A stretch of 8,217 bases of DNA from Spirochaetaceae bacterium. Its GTDB lineage: Bacteria > Spirochaetota > Spirochaetia > Treponematales > Breznakiellaceae. Both the position numbers and the translations under genes were made by a program. Below the pieces are notes generated by a model. That model saw nothing but the letters and a program-made list of their open reading frames with translations, was not told the DNA's origin and did not search any database. Within the stretch, counting starts at the first letter, position 1; each line of letters opens with the position of its first letter. Of this stretch, positions 1 to 5,507 are shown piece after piece. Where the stretch lies: positions 1-8,217 of the forward strand of contig JAIRZA010000011.1 in assembly GCA_031267475.1 (NCBI GenBank). Reading direction: 5' to 3'.

Positions 1-426
1 CTGGCGGAATCTTGCACCGCCGGACTCGCAGGCAGCCTGCTTGCCCGTACACCAGGCGCTTCCGCTGTATTTTGGGGCGCGTTTGTTACATACACCATCG
101 AAGCAAAACAGCAAATGTTGGGAATCGACTCCGGACTGTTAAATAAATATCACGCGGTAAGCCGCGAATGCGCCTGCGCCATGGCCGAATCCGCCCGCGC
201 CCGCGCAAATTCGACCATCGCGCTGTCAATAACCGGGCTGGCCGGACCTAAAGGCGACGACTCGGGGATTCCCGTTGGGACTGTTTGGGTAGCGGGCGCG
301 TACAGCGGCATCCCCACATACGCGCGGCTGCATCGGTTTACCGGCGGGCGCAACAGAATACGCGCAAAAGCCGCCGCCGCCGCGCTTCAACTTGGGTTGG
401 AACTGGCGCGTAATCTTGTTAAATAA
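1..426 (+). CDS. CinA C-terminal domain / nicotinamide-nucleotide amidase (5' end outside window)
   Basis: The frame is open from the first base, so the gene begins upstream; 141 codons plus the stop are visible. The translation starts with LAESCTAGL, matching the AESCTGG signature of CinA/PncC proteins. That motif contains the serine generally taken as the active-site residue; here the first glycine of the pair is alanine. Further on are SITGLAGPKGD and PVGTVWVAG, which match the conserved STGIAGP and PVGTV blocks. Known family role: deamidation of nicotinamide mononucleotide to nicotinate mononucleotide in cytoplasmic pyridine-nucleotide salvage. It cannot be told whether this is a stand-alone PncC (~160 residues) or the tail of a two-domain CinA, because the N-terminus is missing. 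The stop lies 4 bases before the probable ispE start, suggesting co-transcription and perhaps translational coupling. Family assignment is secure; the exact form is not. Confidence 0.88.
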   Translation: MAESCTAGLAGSLLARTPGASAVFWGAFVTYTIEAKQQMLGIDSGLLNKYHAVSRECACAMAESARARANSTIALSITGLAGPKGDDSGIPVGTVWVAGAYSGIPTYARLHRFTGGRNRIRAKAAAAALQLGLELARNLVK

Positions 427-430
427 GACT

Positions 431-1417
431 GTGAACTTAACGATAGACGCTCCTTGCAAAGTAAACCTCAACCTAAACATAGGCGGGCGGCGGCAGGACG
501 GTTTTCACGATGTTGAAAGCATTTTTGCGGCGTTTACGCTTTGTGATACACTGAAATTCGAGGCAGGCGAAGCGTCCGGCGGGTCTTATCAAGATGAGGT
601 ACAACTTGATACCGCGGAATTGCCTCATTTTTTTGGAGAAATACTCAGCCCGCCCCGCCTGTCGCCGGAAAAAAACCTCGTCTACCGGGCAATAAAATTA
701 TTTAAGAGCAAGACCGGTTTTGATCGAACCGTGAAAGTGAACATCGTAAAACGAATCCCTCCGGCTGCGGGATTAGGCGGCGGCTCGTCGGACGCGGCGG
801 CGGCGCTTTTGGCAATGAACACCATTTCCGGCGCGGCGCTTACTAATGAAGAACTACTGCGCTGCGCCGCGGAACTTGGCAGCGATATTCCGTTTTTTAT
901 CGAACTTGCAGCCCGGCATTGTCCGGAATCAAACTTTTGCTACGCGGCCTATGTTTCCGGACGCGGCGAGCGTGTGGAATTTTCCGCCGCCCCCCCGTTA
1001 GACATAGTAATAGCGAACCCGTGCATAGAAAGCGGCACAAAAGAAGCCTTCGCCCTGTTAGACGAAACCCGCGCTTCTGAAAAAAAATTGAGTTTGGATA
1101 GTGTAGATATGCGTGTAAAAAACTGTTCAAAGACAAACGCGCTTGCCGAACTGTCAAAAGACCCGTCAAAATGGCGGTTTGCCAATGATTTTTTAACAGT
1201 ATTCATGGCGCAGCCTTCCCAAAAAAAGAAATATCAGGCAATTTTGCAAGATTTAGCGCGGCAAGGGTCTCTTTTTTCAGGACTTTCAGGCTCCGGATCA
1301 AGCTGTTTTGGAATATTTCCTAACTCCGCCGCCGCAAAAACCGCCGCGCATAACCTTTCCGCCGCATGGCCTTTTGTCCGGGCTGCCCGCAGTCTTAACG
1401 CAGGGCGCTGTTTTTGA
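431..1417 (+). CDS. ispE: 4-diphosphocytidyl-2-C-methyl-D-erythritol kinase (IspE)
   Basis: GHMP-superfamily kinase that phosphorylates the 2-hydroxyl of CDP-methylerythritol, a cytoplasmic step of the MEP route to isoprenoids. I chose GTG at 431 (328 residues): it puts APCKVNLNL, with catalytic-type Lys10, at the usual distance from the N-terminus, and it follows the preceding stop by 4 bases. An ATG at 392 is in frame but would add 13 residues overlapping the previous gene. No clear Shine-Dalgarno is seen, which fits coupling. Landmarks: GRRQDGFH (19-26), the glycine-rich ATP loop PPAAGLGGGSSDAAAAL (110-126), GSDIPFF with the probable catalytic Asp152, and the C-terminal GHMP motif SGLSGSGSSCFGIF (283-296). 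It is longer than the usual 280-300 residues. The loop after DIPFF, normally a short GGTA-type stretch, is replaced by a longer cysteine-containing segment before SGRGE. All key motifs are intact. Confidence 0.93.
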   Translation: MNLTIDAPCKVNLNLNIGGRRQDGFHDVESIFAAFTLCDTLKFEAGEASGGSYQDEVQLDTAELPHFFGEILSPPRLSPEKNLVYRAIKLFKSKTGFDRTVKVNIVKRIPPAAGLGGGSSDAAAALLAMNTISGAALTNEELLRCAAELGSDIPFFIELAARHCPESNFCYAAYVSGRGERVEFSAAPPLDIVIANPCIESGTKEAFALLDETRASEKKLSLDSVDMRVKNCSKTNALAELSKDPSKWRFANDFLTVFMAQPSQKKKYQAILQDLARQGSLFSGLSGSGSSCFGIFPNSAAAKTAAHNLSAAWPFVRAARSLNAGRCF

Positions 1418-1424
1418 CGCTGTT

Positions 1425-2645
1425 ATGCTAAAAATATTTACACTGATTCTTGTTTTGAGCGTCTCAATGATGTTTTTCGCGGCCTGTGTGAAAGGCGGCG
1501 CGATTGAACCCGCTGAGCAGACGGAGCGGATTACGCAGGAAAAAGAAGAGCGCGATAGGAATATCCGGCGGAATTTTGAGCAGGCCGCCGGCCTCGTCAA
1601 ACTACTCACAGATGAACAACTAGCCGCGCAGGTTATAATGACGGGAATTGACGCTTGCGGGCCATTGAGCGCCGGAGAGCGCGAGCGACTGCGCCGCGTC
1701 CCCGTTGGCGCGGTAATGCTGTTCAGGAAAAACCTGAATGCGGACAACCAAACAATCAGCGGCATGATAGACGAGCTAAATGTTTTGGGACCTGAACCGC
1801 GCGGCGCGGATGACAAGGCGCCCGCGCGTATCAAGCCGTTCATAGCCGTTGACCACGAGGGCGGTGATGTGCACCGGTTTACCGGCGCTGTTGAGCGGCT
1901 GCCGCCTCCGCTTTCGTATTGGGAACTGGACGATAAGGACGAGGCGCTGCTTGCCATAGAGCGGGACGCTGAAAAATCGGGAAAAGAACTCGCCGCGCTG
2001 GGTATAACGATGAATTTAGCCCCTCTTGCCGAAACGCTCACCAGTGAAAACAGCGCTTTTCTTGGGAGTCGATCATACGGTCCGGATATAGAATTTACCG
2101 CGAAAGCCGCCGCCGCCTTCATACGCGGTATGAAGGCGGCTAACATAGCCTGCGTGTTGAAACATTTCCCCGGAAACGCGGGCGCGGATCCGCATATAGA
2201 AACTCCGGTCTTACAAGGCGGCGGTCTGGAATTACGGGCGGCGGTATCGCCGTTTGCGTCAGTGATAGACGCTCTCGCCCCGTCCGCAGTGATGGTGTCG
2301 CACGTCGTAGTCCCCGCTTGGGACGCATCCCGCAACGCGAGTTTGTCTGAAATTGTCATGCGTGAAAAGCTGCGCGGCGAGCTTGATTTTCAGGGCTTGA
2401 TTCTTGCGGATGATTTTTCGATGGGCGCGGTTTCAGGCGGCTACGGCACCGAAGAAAAAACTATAATGGCGCTGCGCGCCGGCGCCGATATGGTGATGGC
2501 GTGGCCGCGCAATCTTGTGTCTATACATCAAGCGATACTAGCGGCGCTTGATAAGGGCGGCGTTTCACGGGAACGGCTGGAAGACGCCGCCGCCCGCGTT
2601 GTCAGCGAGAAACTTCGCATGGAAAATTACGCGGAGGGATTTTAG
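1425..2645 (+). CDS. Glycoside hydrolase family 3 (NagZ-like beta-N-acetylhexosaminidase), predicted lipoprotein
   Basis: ATG at 1425 is chosen over an in-frame ATG at 1308 inside ispE because it creates a textbook lipoprotein signal: Lys3, a hydrophobic stretch, then lipobox FAAC with Cys21. The product is 406 residues. GH3 landmarks: AVDHEGGDVHRF (141-152, the D-x-EGG-x-V-x-R block), LKHFPG (245-250) followed by DPH (255-257), which corresponds to the Asp-His general acid/base dyad of NagZ enzymes, VMVSHVVVPAWD (290-301), and LADDFSMGA (327-335), whose first Asp (329) aligns with the nucleophile. Family knowledge: NagZ removes beta-N-acetylglucosamine from peptidoglycan fragments. Many Gram-negative NagZ proteins are cytoplasmic, so a lipid-anchored form implies action in the periplasm or at the surface. 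Substrate is inferred only. It starts 7 bases after ispE and its end overlaps the convergent ABC gene by 44 bases. Confidence 0.9.
   Translation: MLKIFTLILVLSVSMMFFAACVKGGAIEPAEQTERITQEKEERDRNIRRNFEQAAGLVKLLTDEQLAAQVIMTGIDACGPLSAGERERLRRVPVGAVMLFRKNLNADNQTISGMIDELNVLGPEPRGADDKAPARIKPFIAVDHEGGDVHRFTGAVERLPPPLSYWELDDKDEALLAIERDAEKSGKELAALGITMNLAPLAETLTSENSAFLGSRSYGPDIEFTAKAAAAFIRGMKAANIACVLKHFPGNAGADPHIETPVLQGGGLELRAAVSPFASVIDALAPSAVMVSHVVVPAWDASRNASLSEIVMREKLRGELDFQGLILADDFSMGAVSGGYGTEEKTIMALRAGADMVMAWPRNLVSIHQAILAALDKGGVSRERLEDAAARVVSEKLRMENYAEGF
2112..2140. repeat. Perfect 13-bp inverted repeat inside the GH3 gene
   Basis: The arms gccgccttcatac (2112-2124) and gtatgaaggcggc (2128-2140) are exact reverse complements separated by 3 bases. 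The segment encodes AAFIRGMKAA, an ordinary helix of the GH3 barrel, so the palindrome may be chance. It would nonetheless form a strong hairpin in the mRNA. Confidence 0.6.
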
Positions 2646-3450
2646 AAGCGGCCTGCAATCCCGCGACGAGTCTTTTTTCAAGCAAAATTGTAGATTCCGA
2701 CACGAAGTTTCGCTCCACATTCGCAGGCTCATCCGCGCCTGAATCTTCAAAACTTTCGTCAAATGTAATGGCGGAGCTTCCGTCAGATGATTTACCCAGC
2801 ATAATTATCCGTTTGCCCAAGTATATCGCTTCGCGGGGATCGTGGGTAACGGCGATGACAAAACGGTTTTCGGCCAAAAGCAGCCGCCGCACCGAATCCA
2901 TCAACTGGATTCGCAACGGTATATCGAGCGATTGAAAAGGCTCGTCCATCAGTATGACAGGCGACGGGTACGCCCAAGCGCGCGCGATTGAAGCCCGCTG
3001 TCTTTGTCCGCCGGACAGTTTCGCGGGATAGGCGGAGGCGTATTCGCTCAACGCGCTCTCGCGCAGAAAAAAAAGCGCCCGTTTTTCCGCCTCCGCTCTG
3101 CCTAAAAGTTTAACTATGGGCAGTGTTACGTTTTGCAAGATGTTCAGATAGGGAAGAAGACGCGCTTCTTGAAACACGAAAGACACCGCGTTTTTTTTCC
3201 CGTCGGCGTCAATTGTACCGCTCCGCGGGCTGAGTAATCCGGCCATAAGCCGCAATAACGTGGTTTTCCCGCATCCGGACGGACCCAAGATGAATACAGG
3301 GTTTGCGCCGCTCAAATCAAGCGAGAAATCATTAAATATGTTATTCGCGTTAAAACCAAAGGTTAGGTTTTTTATAATAATACGCGCCGCCTCCGTCCAT
3401 CGCCCGTTTATACATCGCCTTCGAATAATCCGGGCGCGCCTGTCCGCCAT
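2602..3450 (-). CDS. ABC transporter ATP-binding protein (nitrate/sulfonate/taurine-type)
   Basis: 282 residues from the ATG at 3450. That start overlaps the end of the upstream nucleotidase gene by 43 bases and has only a weak AAGAAG before it. No other in-frame ATG, GTG or TTG precedes the domain, which begins near residue 22. Landmarks: Walker A GPSGCGKTT (56-64), Q-loop Gln94 in VFQEARLLPYL, signature LSGGQRQR (145-152), Walker B VILMDEP (165-171), D-loop SLD, and H-loop His203 in AVTHDPREA. The PYLNILQNV and THDPREAIYL wording resembles SsuB/TauB-type importer ATPases, so it probably powers uptake of a small anion or organic compound; the substrate is unknown. No permease or binding-protein gene lies beside it here. 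The last ~60 residues, after the core, are acidic then basic and match nothing I recognise. The 3' end overlaps the convergent GH3 gene (2602-2645). Confidence 0.9.
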   Translation of the reverse strand: MADRRARIIRRRCINGRWTEAARIIIKNLTFGFNANNIFNDFSLDLSGANPVFILGPSGCGKTTLLRLMAGLLSPRSGTIDADGKKNAVSFVFQEARLLPYLNILQNVTLPIVKLLGRAEAEKRALFFLRESALSEYASAYPAKLSGGQRQRASIARAWAYPSPVILMDEPFQSLDIPLRIQLMDSVRRLLLAENRFVIAVTHDPREAIYLGKRIIMLGKSSDGSSAITFDESFEDSGADEPANVERNFVSESTILLEKRLVAGLQAASKIPPRNFPCEVSR

Positions 3451-4025
3451 TCTTCTTTAGCGCGCAGCACCAAATTTTCAACATCAAGCCAATTTTCGGC
3501 GCGCGGTCCGTGTATGCCGCGGTTTGTCGAATTTGAGAACACTATGCACTTGCAGCGGTTGGCCCGCAGCAATTCTATGTTTTTGGGCGCGTCGTCAATG
3601 TAAACATGAGCGCCTACCGCGCCTTTGTCTTTCATGAAACAGAGGTCCCAATACGGAATGTCGTATGAATCGAGCCATTCTACGGTTTGCGTGATTGTAG
3701 TTTTGTGTGAATACTTTAAAACCAAGCGTTGTGTAATAATACGAATTCTGATTCCGCATAAGGAAAGTTTTCGCAGAATGGCGGAAGCGTCCTTTAGCGG
3801 CTTCATGTTGCGGAAAAGAGCGCGTTGCGAAACAGCAAACCTGTGCAGACGGTCATATCCGCCAAACTCGTTTATGCCCCATTCTTCAAGTCCATAGCTG
3901 ACATCTTCTGTAAGCTGATCAACAGGTTTATCGAGCCATTCCGCCGCGATTTCACGCATAGCGCCGTAAAAATCGCCGACTACGCCGTCTAGGTCAACGC
4001 CAAAAATAAATTCTGTTTCGTCCAT
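3408..4025 (-). CDS. HAD-superfamily 5'(3')-deoxyribonucleotidase-like phosphatase
   Basis: 205 residues from the ATG at 4025, chosen because GGAGG sits 5 bases upstream; an in-frame start at 4049 would add eight residues and lacks this support. HAD motifs are complete: motif I DLDGVVGDF (11-19), with Asp11 as the likely nucleophile and Asp13 as acid/base; motif II IITQR with Thr98; a motif III lysine in FMKDKG (132 or 134); and motif IV YIDDAPKN with Asp144-Asp145. The helical cap after motif I (EEWGINEFGGYDRLHRF) and the overall length fit the NT5C group, which removes phosphate from deoxynucleoside monophosphates. The substrate is inferred from family resemblance; other small phosphoesters are possible. 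It lies between a flavoprotein gene 41 bases upstream and the ABC ATPase overlapping downstream, probably in one transcript. I see no metabolic link between the three. Confidence 0.83.
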   Translation of the reverse strand: MDETEFIFGVDLDGVVGDFYGAMREIAAEWLDKPVDQLTEDVSYGLEEWGINEFGGYDRLHRFAVSQRALFRNMKPLKDASAILRKLSLCGIRIRIITQRLVLKYSHKTTITQTVEWLDSYDIPYWDLCFMKDKGAVGAHVYIDDAPKNIELLRANRCKCIVFSNSTNRGIHGPRAENWLDVENLVLRAKEEWRTGAPGLFEGDV

Positions 4026-4030
4026 ATTAT

Positions 4031-4035
4031 CCTCC
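4031..4035 (-). promoter_or_regulatory. Shine-Dalgarno GGAGG of the nucleotidase gene
   Basis: On the - strand GGAGG is followed by ATAAT and then ATG (4025). The 5-base spacing decides the start of this gene in favour of MDETEF rather than an upstream in-frame codon. Confidence 0.75.
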
Positions 4036-4066
4036 GCCGCTGTCGTCACTGCCGCGCCGTGCGGCG

Positions 4067-4690
4067 TTAAATTTCACTGCGAATGAAATTTGTAAAGACG
4101 CGCTCTTCATCCTTTGGCGGCGGGATGTTCTTTTTACCAAGCTCCAGCGTTTTAAGCAGCCACGCCATGTTTCGCCCAACGGTTCGCAGGGTGAAAACGC
4201 CTTCGGCGTCTTGTTCGGCTTCTTTCGCGTTGTTGCCGTGCAGCACGTTCCAGTATACGCTGGGGACGATTATAACGCCCGCCAATGTCAGGTAGTTATT
4301 AAGTTGATGAAAAACATCTATGCCGCCGGTTCTGCGCACTGTCGTAAGAACCGCGCCGGCTTTGCGCTTCAAATTCGAGCCGGAATAGAACAGGCGGTCG
4401 CAAAAACACTTAAAGTTTCCCGCTATACCGCCATAATAAACGGGCGCGGCAAGGATAACGCCGTCTGCTTTTTCTAGTTTTTCGGAGCATCGATTAACTA
4501 TGTCGTCAAATTTACAGTGTCCTGTTTTATGACAGGAATTGCAGGCGGAACAGCCGGGTATGTTTTTATCGCCTACATGAATGATTTTGGATGAAATTCC
4601 TTCTTTTTCTAGCTCTGATGTGATGGTAAGTATCCCTGTATATGAAGCGCCTTGTTCATGCGGGCTGCCGTTAAACGCTATGACTTTCAT
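4067..4690 (-). CDS. Flavodoxin-fold NAD(P)H-dependent FMN oxidoreductase with iron-sulfur-type cysteine cluster
   Basis: 207 residues if translation starts at the ATG at 4690, giving MKVIAFNGSP, the normal beginning of this family; GAGG lies 6 bases upstream. An in-frame ATG at 4717 (GAGGAG only about one base away) would add nine residues, so the start is not certain. Features: phosphate-binding NGSPHEQGASY (7-17), a cysteine cluster C-x2-C-x2-C-x5-C at residues 47, 50, 53 and 59, and APVYYGGIAGNFKCFCDR (82-99), the FMN-contacting APVYW block. The compact cysteine motif is the one that binds a 4Fe-4S cluster in archaeal iron-sulfur flavoprotein (Isf). Many bacterial relatives annotated as flavodoxin-family or NADPH-dependent FMN reductases share it. 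Likely a cytoplasmic electron-transfer or quinone/xenobiotic reductase; the partner is unknown. It is the first gene of the - strand group running to 2602. Confidence 0.85.
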   Translation of the reverse strand: MKVIAFNGSPHEQGASYTGILTITSELEKEGISSKIIHVGDKNIPGCSACNSCHKTGHCKFDDIVNRCSEKLEKADGVILAAPVYYGGIAGNFKCFCDRLFYSGSNLKRKAGAVLTTVRRTGGIDVFHQLNNYLTLAGVIIVPSVYWNVLHGNNAKEAEQDAEGVFTLRTVGRNMAWLLKTLELGKKNIPPPKDEERVFTNFIRSEI

Positions 4691-4743
4691 TTGCTGCCTC
4701 GTAATGTCATTTTTCATACTCCTCTGTTTTTGCAAGTTTTTAG

Positions 4744-4762
4744 CAGCTTGTTCAACAAGCTG
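4744..4762. repeat. Perfect 9-bp inverted repeat
   Basis: Arms cagcttgtt and aacaagctg flank a single C. The element lies just upstream (on the - strand) of the flavoprotein start. It could be an operator for that gene or a stem-loop in its leader; there is no T-run to make it a terminator. Confidence 0.6.
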
Positions 4763-4829
4763 TCTGGTTGTCGCGGGCTTTAGTCCGGCGCGGGTCTTTC
4801 AAGCTGAAGTTCCTAAACAATTCTATATT

Positions 4830-4852
4830 GCCGCGAAACTTTAGTTTCCGGC
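4830..4852. repeat. Palindrome centred on ctttag, with a diverged second copy at 4772-4789
   Basis: The sequence gccg-c-gaaact-tt-agtttc-cggc folds as a 10-bp stem with one bulged C and a two-base loop. A related string at 4772-4789 has the same layout (cgcg, gg, ctttagt, ccggc, against cgcg, aaa, ctttagt, tt, ccggc). The two therefore look like diverged copies of one small element. Confidence 0.5.
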
Positions 4853-4855
4853 TGC

Positions 4856-4887
4856 CACCGGCAAATTAAAAGCATAATTTGCCGGTG
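4856..4887. repeat. Perfect 13-bp hairpin, AT-rich loop side
   Basis: Arms caccggcaaatta (4856-4868) and taatttgccggtg (4875-4887) are exact reverse complements around a six-base loop. On the + strand it is followed by tcaaaaaatc rather than a T-run, so a classical terminator is unlikely on either strand. Confidence 0.7.
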
Positions 4888-4985
4888 TCAAAAAATCAAG
4901 GCTTCCGTTCGTACGCGCGGCGATTCCGAATTTAAAAGCTATCAGAGACTTCTCCCGCAAACAGGTTTCCGCAACACAAAGGCGT

Positions 4986-5010
4986 GGAGTTTGCGCTCCG
5001 CGCAAACTCC
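4986..5010. repeat. Perfect hairpin with ctccg loop, copy 1
   Basis: Arms ggagtttgcg and cgcaaactcc are exact reverse complements around the loop ctccg. The centre gcgctccgcgc is identical to the centre of the neighbouring hairpin at 5014-5056, while the outer stems differ in sequence. Confidence 0.75.
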
Positions 5011-5013
5011 GGA

Positions 5014-5056
5014 GCTGAACGCGCCCCAAGCGCTCCGCGCTTGGGGCGCGTTCAGC
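5014..5056. repeat. Perfect 19-bp hairpin with ctccg loop, copy 2
   Basis: Arms of 19 bases (5014-5032 and 5038-5056) pair perfectly around ctccg. This is the longest perfect palindrome in the window and it begins four bases after copy 1. Cccttttcc follows it, then a second palindrome aaaaacgttttt (5065-5076). It could stop transcription moving rightward towards the lipoprotein gene, but the T-run is not placed as in a classical terminator. Confidence 0.75.
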
Positions 5057-5129
5057 CCTTTTCCAAAAACGTTTTTTTATGTACACTTAGCGTGGGATCG
5101 TTGCGCGTTCCCGGCCGCGAGTAGCGCGG

Positions 5130-5135
5130 TATAAT
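5130..5135 (+). promoter_or_regulatory. Candidate -10 box TATAAT for the lipoprotein gene
   Basis: A consensus TATAAT ends 27 bases before the ATG at 5163 and would place the transcription start near 5142, giving a leader of about 20 bases. No good -35 hexamer is seen at 16-18 bases spacing, and there is no TGn extension, so an activator or an unusual promoter context may be needed. Confidence 0.5.
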
Positions 5136-5150
5136 TCAACAAGAGCATCA

Positions 5151-5155
5151 GGAGG
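5151..5155 (+). promoter_or_regulatory. Shine-Dalgarno GGAGG of the lipoprotein gene
   Basis: GGAGG (AGGAGG from 5150) lies 7 bases before the ATG at 5163. This is the best ribosome binding site on the + strand of the window and it fixes the start of the phase-variable gene. Confidence 0.8.
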
Positions 5156-5162
5156 CTCAATT

Positions 5163-5507
5163 ATGACAAAGAAACTTTACGCCGCCGTAACAGCGGCGCT
5201 GCTTGGACTAGCAATGTCCTGCGGAGAAGCCGGCGAAGACATAGCGGGCTTGATACAGGGAATAAACAACGGCGAAACCCAAGCAACAAGCGTGTTCGTC
5301 CAGTTTAACGGCGGCGCGGGTAAACCTGCGGCGCAAAAATTTGACTTTTTCCGCACAGCGGGCGAACCGGTAATAACCTTTACCAATCCCGAAATATCCA
5401 GCAAGGAAGATTGGCTCGCGCTTAAAGAAAAAACCGGGTACGACTTTGTAAATGACCCGGAAGGACTCGGCCCGAACTGGGGGGGGGGGGGGATGAAACT
5501 CAACTAA
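5163..5507 (+). CDS. N-terminal part of phase-variable lipoprotein; truncated product as sequenced
   Basis: As read here the gene ends after 114 residues. It begins with a lipoprotein signal peptide: Lys3-Lys4, a hydrophobic stretch, and lipobox LAMSC with Cys20. A mature region (AGEDIAGLIQGINNGE, then VFVQFNGGAGKP and PVITFTNPEI) follows, which I do not recognise. From codon 106 the sequence is a run of G giving WGGGG, and the frame then stops after MKLN. Loss of one G would stop it at once (WGGGG then TGA). Gain of one G, or loss of two, would carry it into the 619-codon frame that ends at 7351, making a protein of about 728-729 residues. The short form would be a secreted, lipid-anchored stub lacking the large glycine-rich domain. 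Strong promoter-proximal signals (GGAGG, TATAAT) imply that the locus is expressed and that the switch acts at translation. Confidence 0.85.
   Translation: MTKKLYAAVTAALLGLAMSCGEAGEDIAGLIQGINNGETQATSVFVQFNGGAGKPAAQKFDFFRTAGEPVITFTNPEISSKEDWLALKEKTGYDFVNDPEGLGPNWGGGGMKLN
5479..5492 (+). repeat. Poly-G tract (14 G) in coding sequence: candidate slipped-strand phase switch
   Basis: Fourteen consecutive G lie within the lipoprotein reading frame. Counting codons: 14 G leads to a stop at 5505-5507; 13 G leads to an immediate TGA; 15 or 12 G joins the downstream open frame exactly (GAT GAA ACT onward). Homopolymers of this length are known contingency loci in bacteria that switch surface proteins by polymerase slippage. 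It is also where sequencing most often miscounts, so the true length, or a mixture of lengths, is unknown. Confidence 0.85.

Larger units (their letters stand above)
4736..5162. other. Gene-poor divergent intergenic region rich in palindromes
   Basis: This 427-base stretch separates the flavoprotein gene (leftward) from the lipoprotein gene (rightward). I see no convincing gene. An 81-codon frame on the - strand (5086-4841) runs straight through three palindromes and lacks family resemblance. The stretch holds at least five inverted repeats, two sharing a central sequence, plus a -10 box near its right end. The hairpins are not followed by clear T-runs in the direction of a finishing gene, so they look like dispersed palindromic elements rather than simple terminators. 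Confidence 0.6.

Noticed and set aside
1298..2359. 353-codon - strand frame opposite the GH3 gene
   Set aside because: Serine- and arginine-rich translation typical of the antisense of a GC-rich gene; the + strand carries clear GH3 motifs and a signal peptide.
4500..4545. Inverted repeat tcctgt / acagga in the flavoprotein gene
   Set aside because: Six-base arms within a conserved cysteine-motif coding segment; readily explained by chance.
4841..5086. 81-codon frame on the - strand within the intergenic region
   Set aside because: It starts with GTG without a ribosome binding site, runs through three perfect palindromes and resembles no family; most likely a by-product of the repeats.
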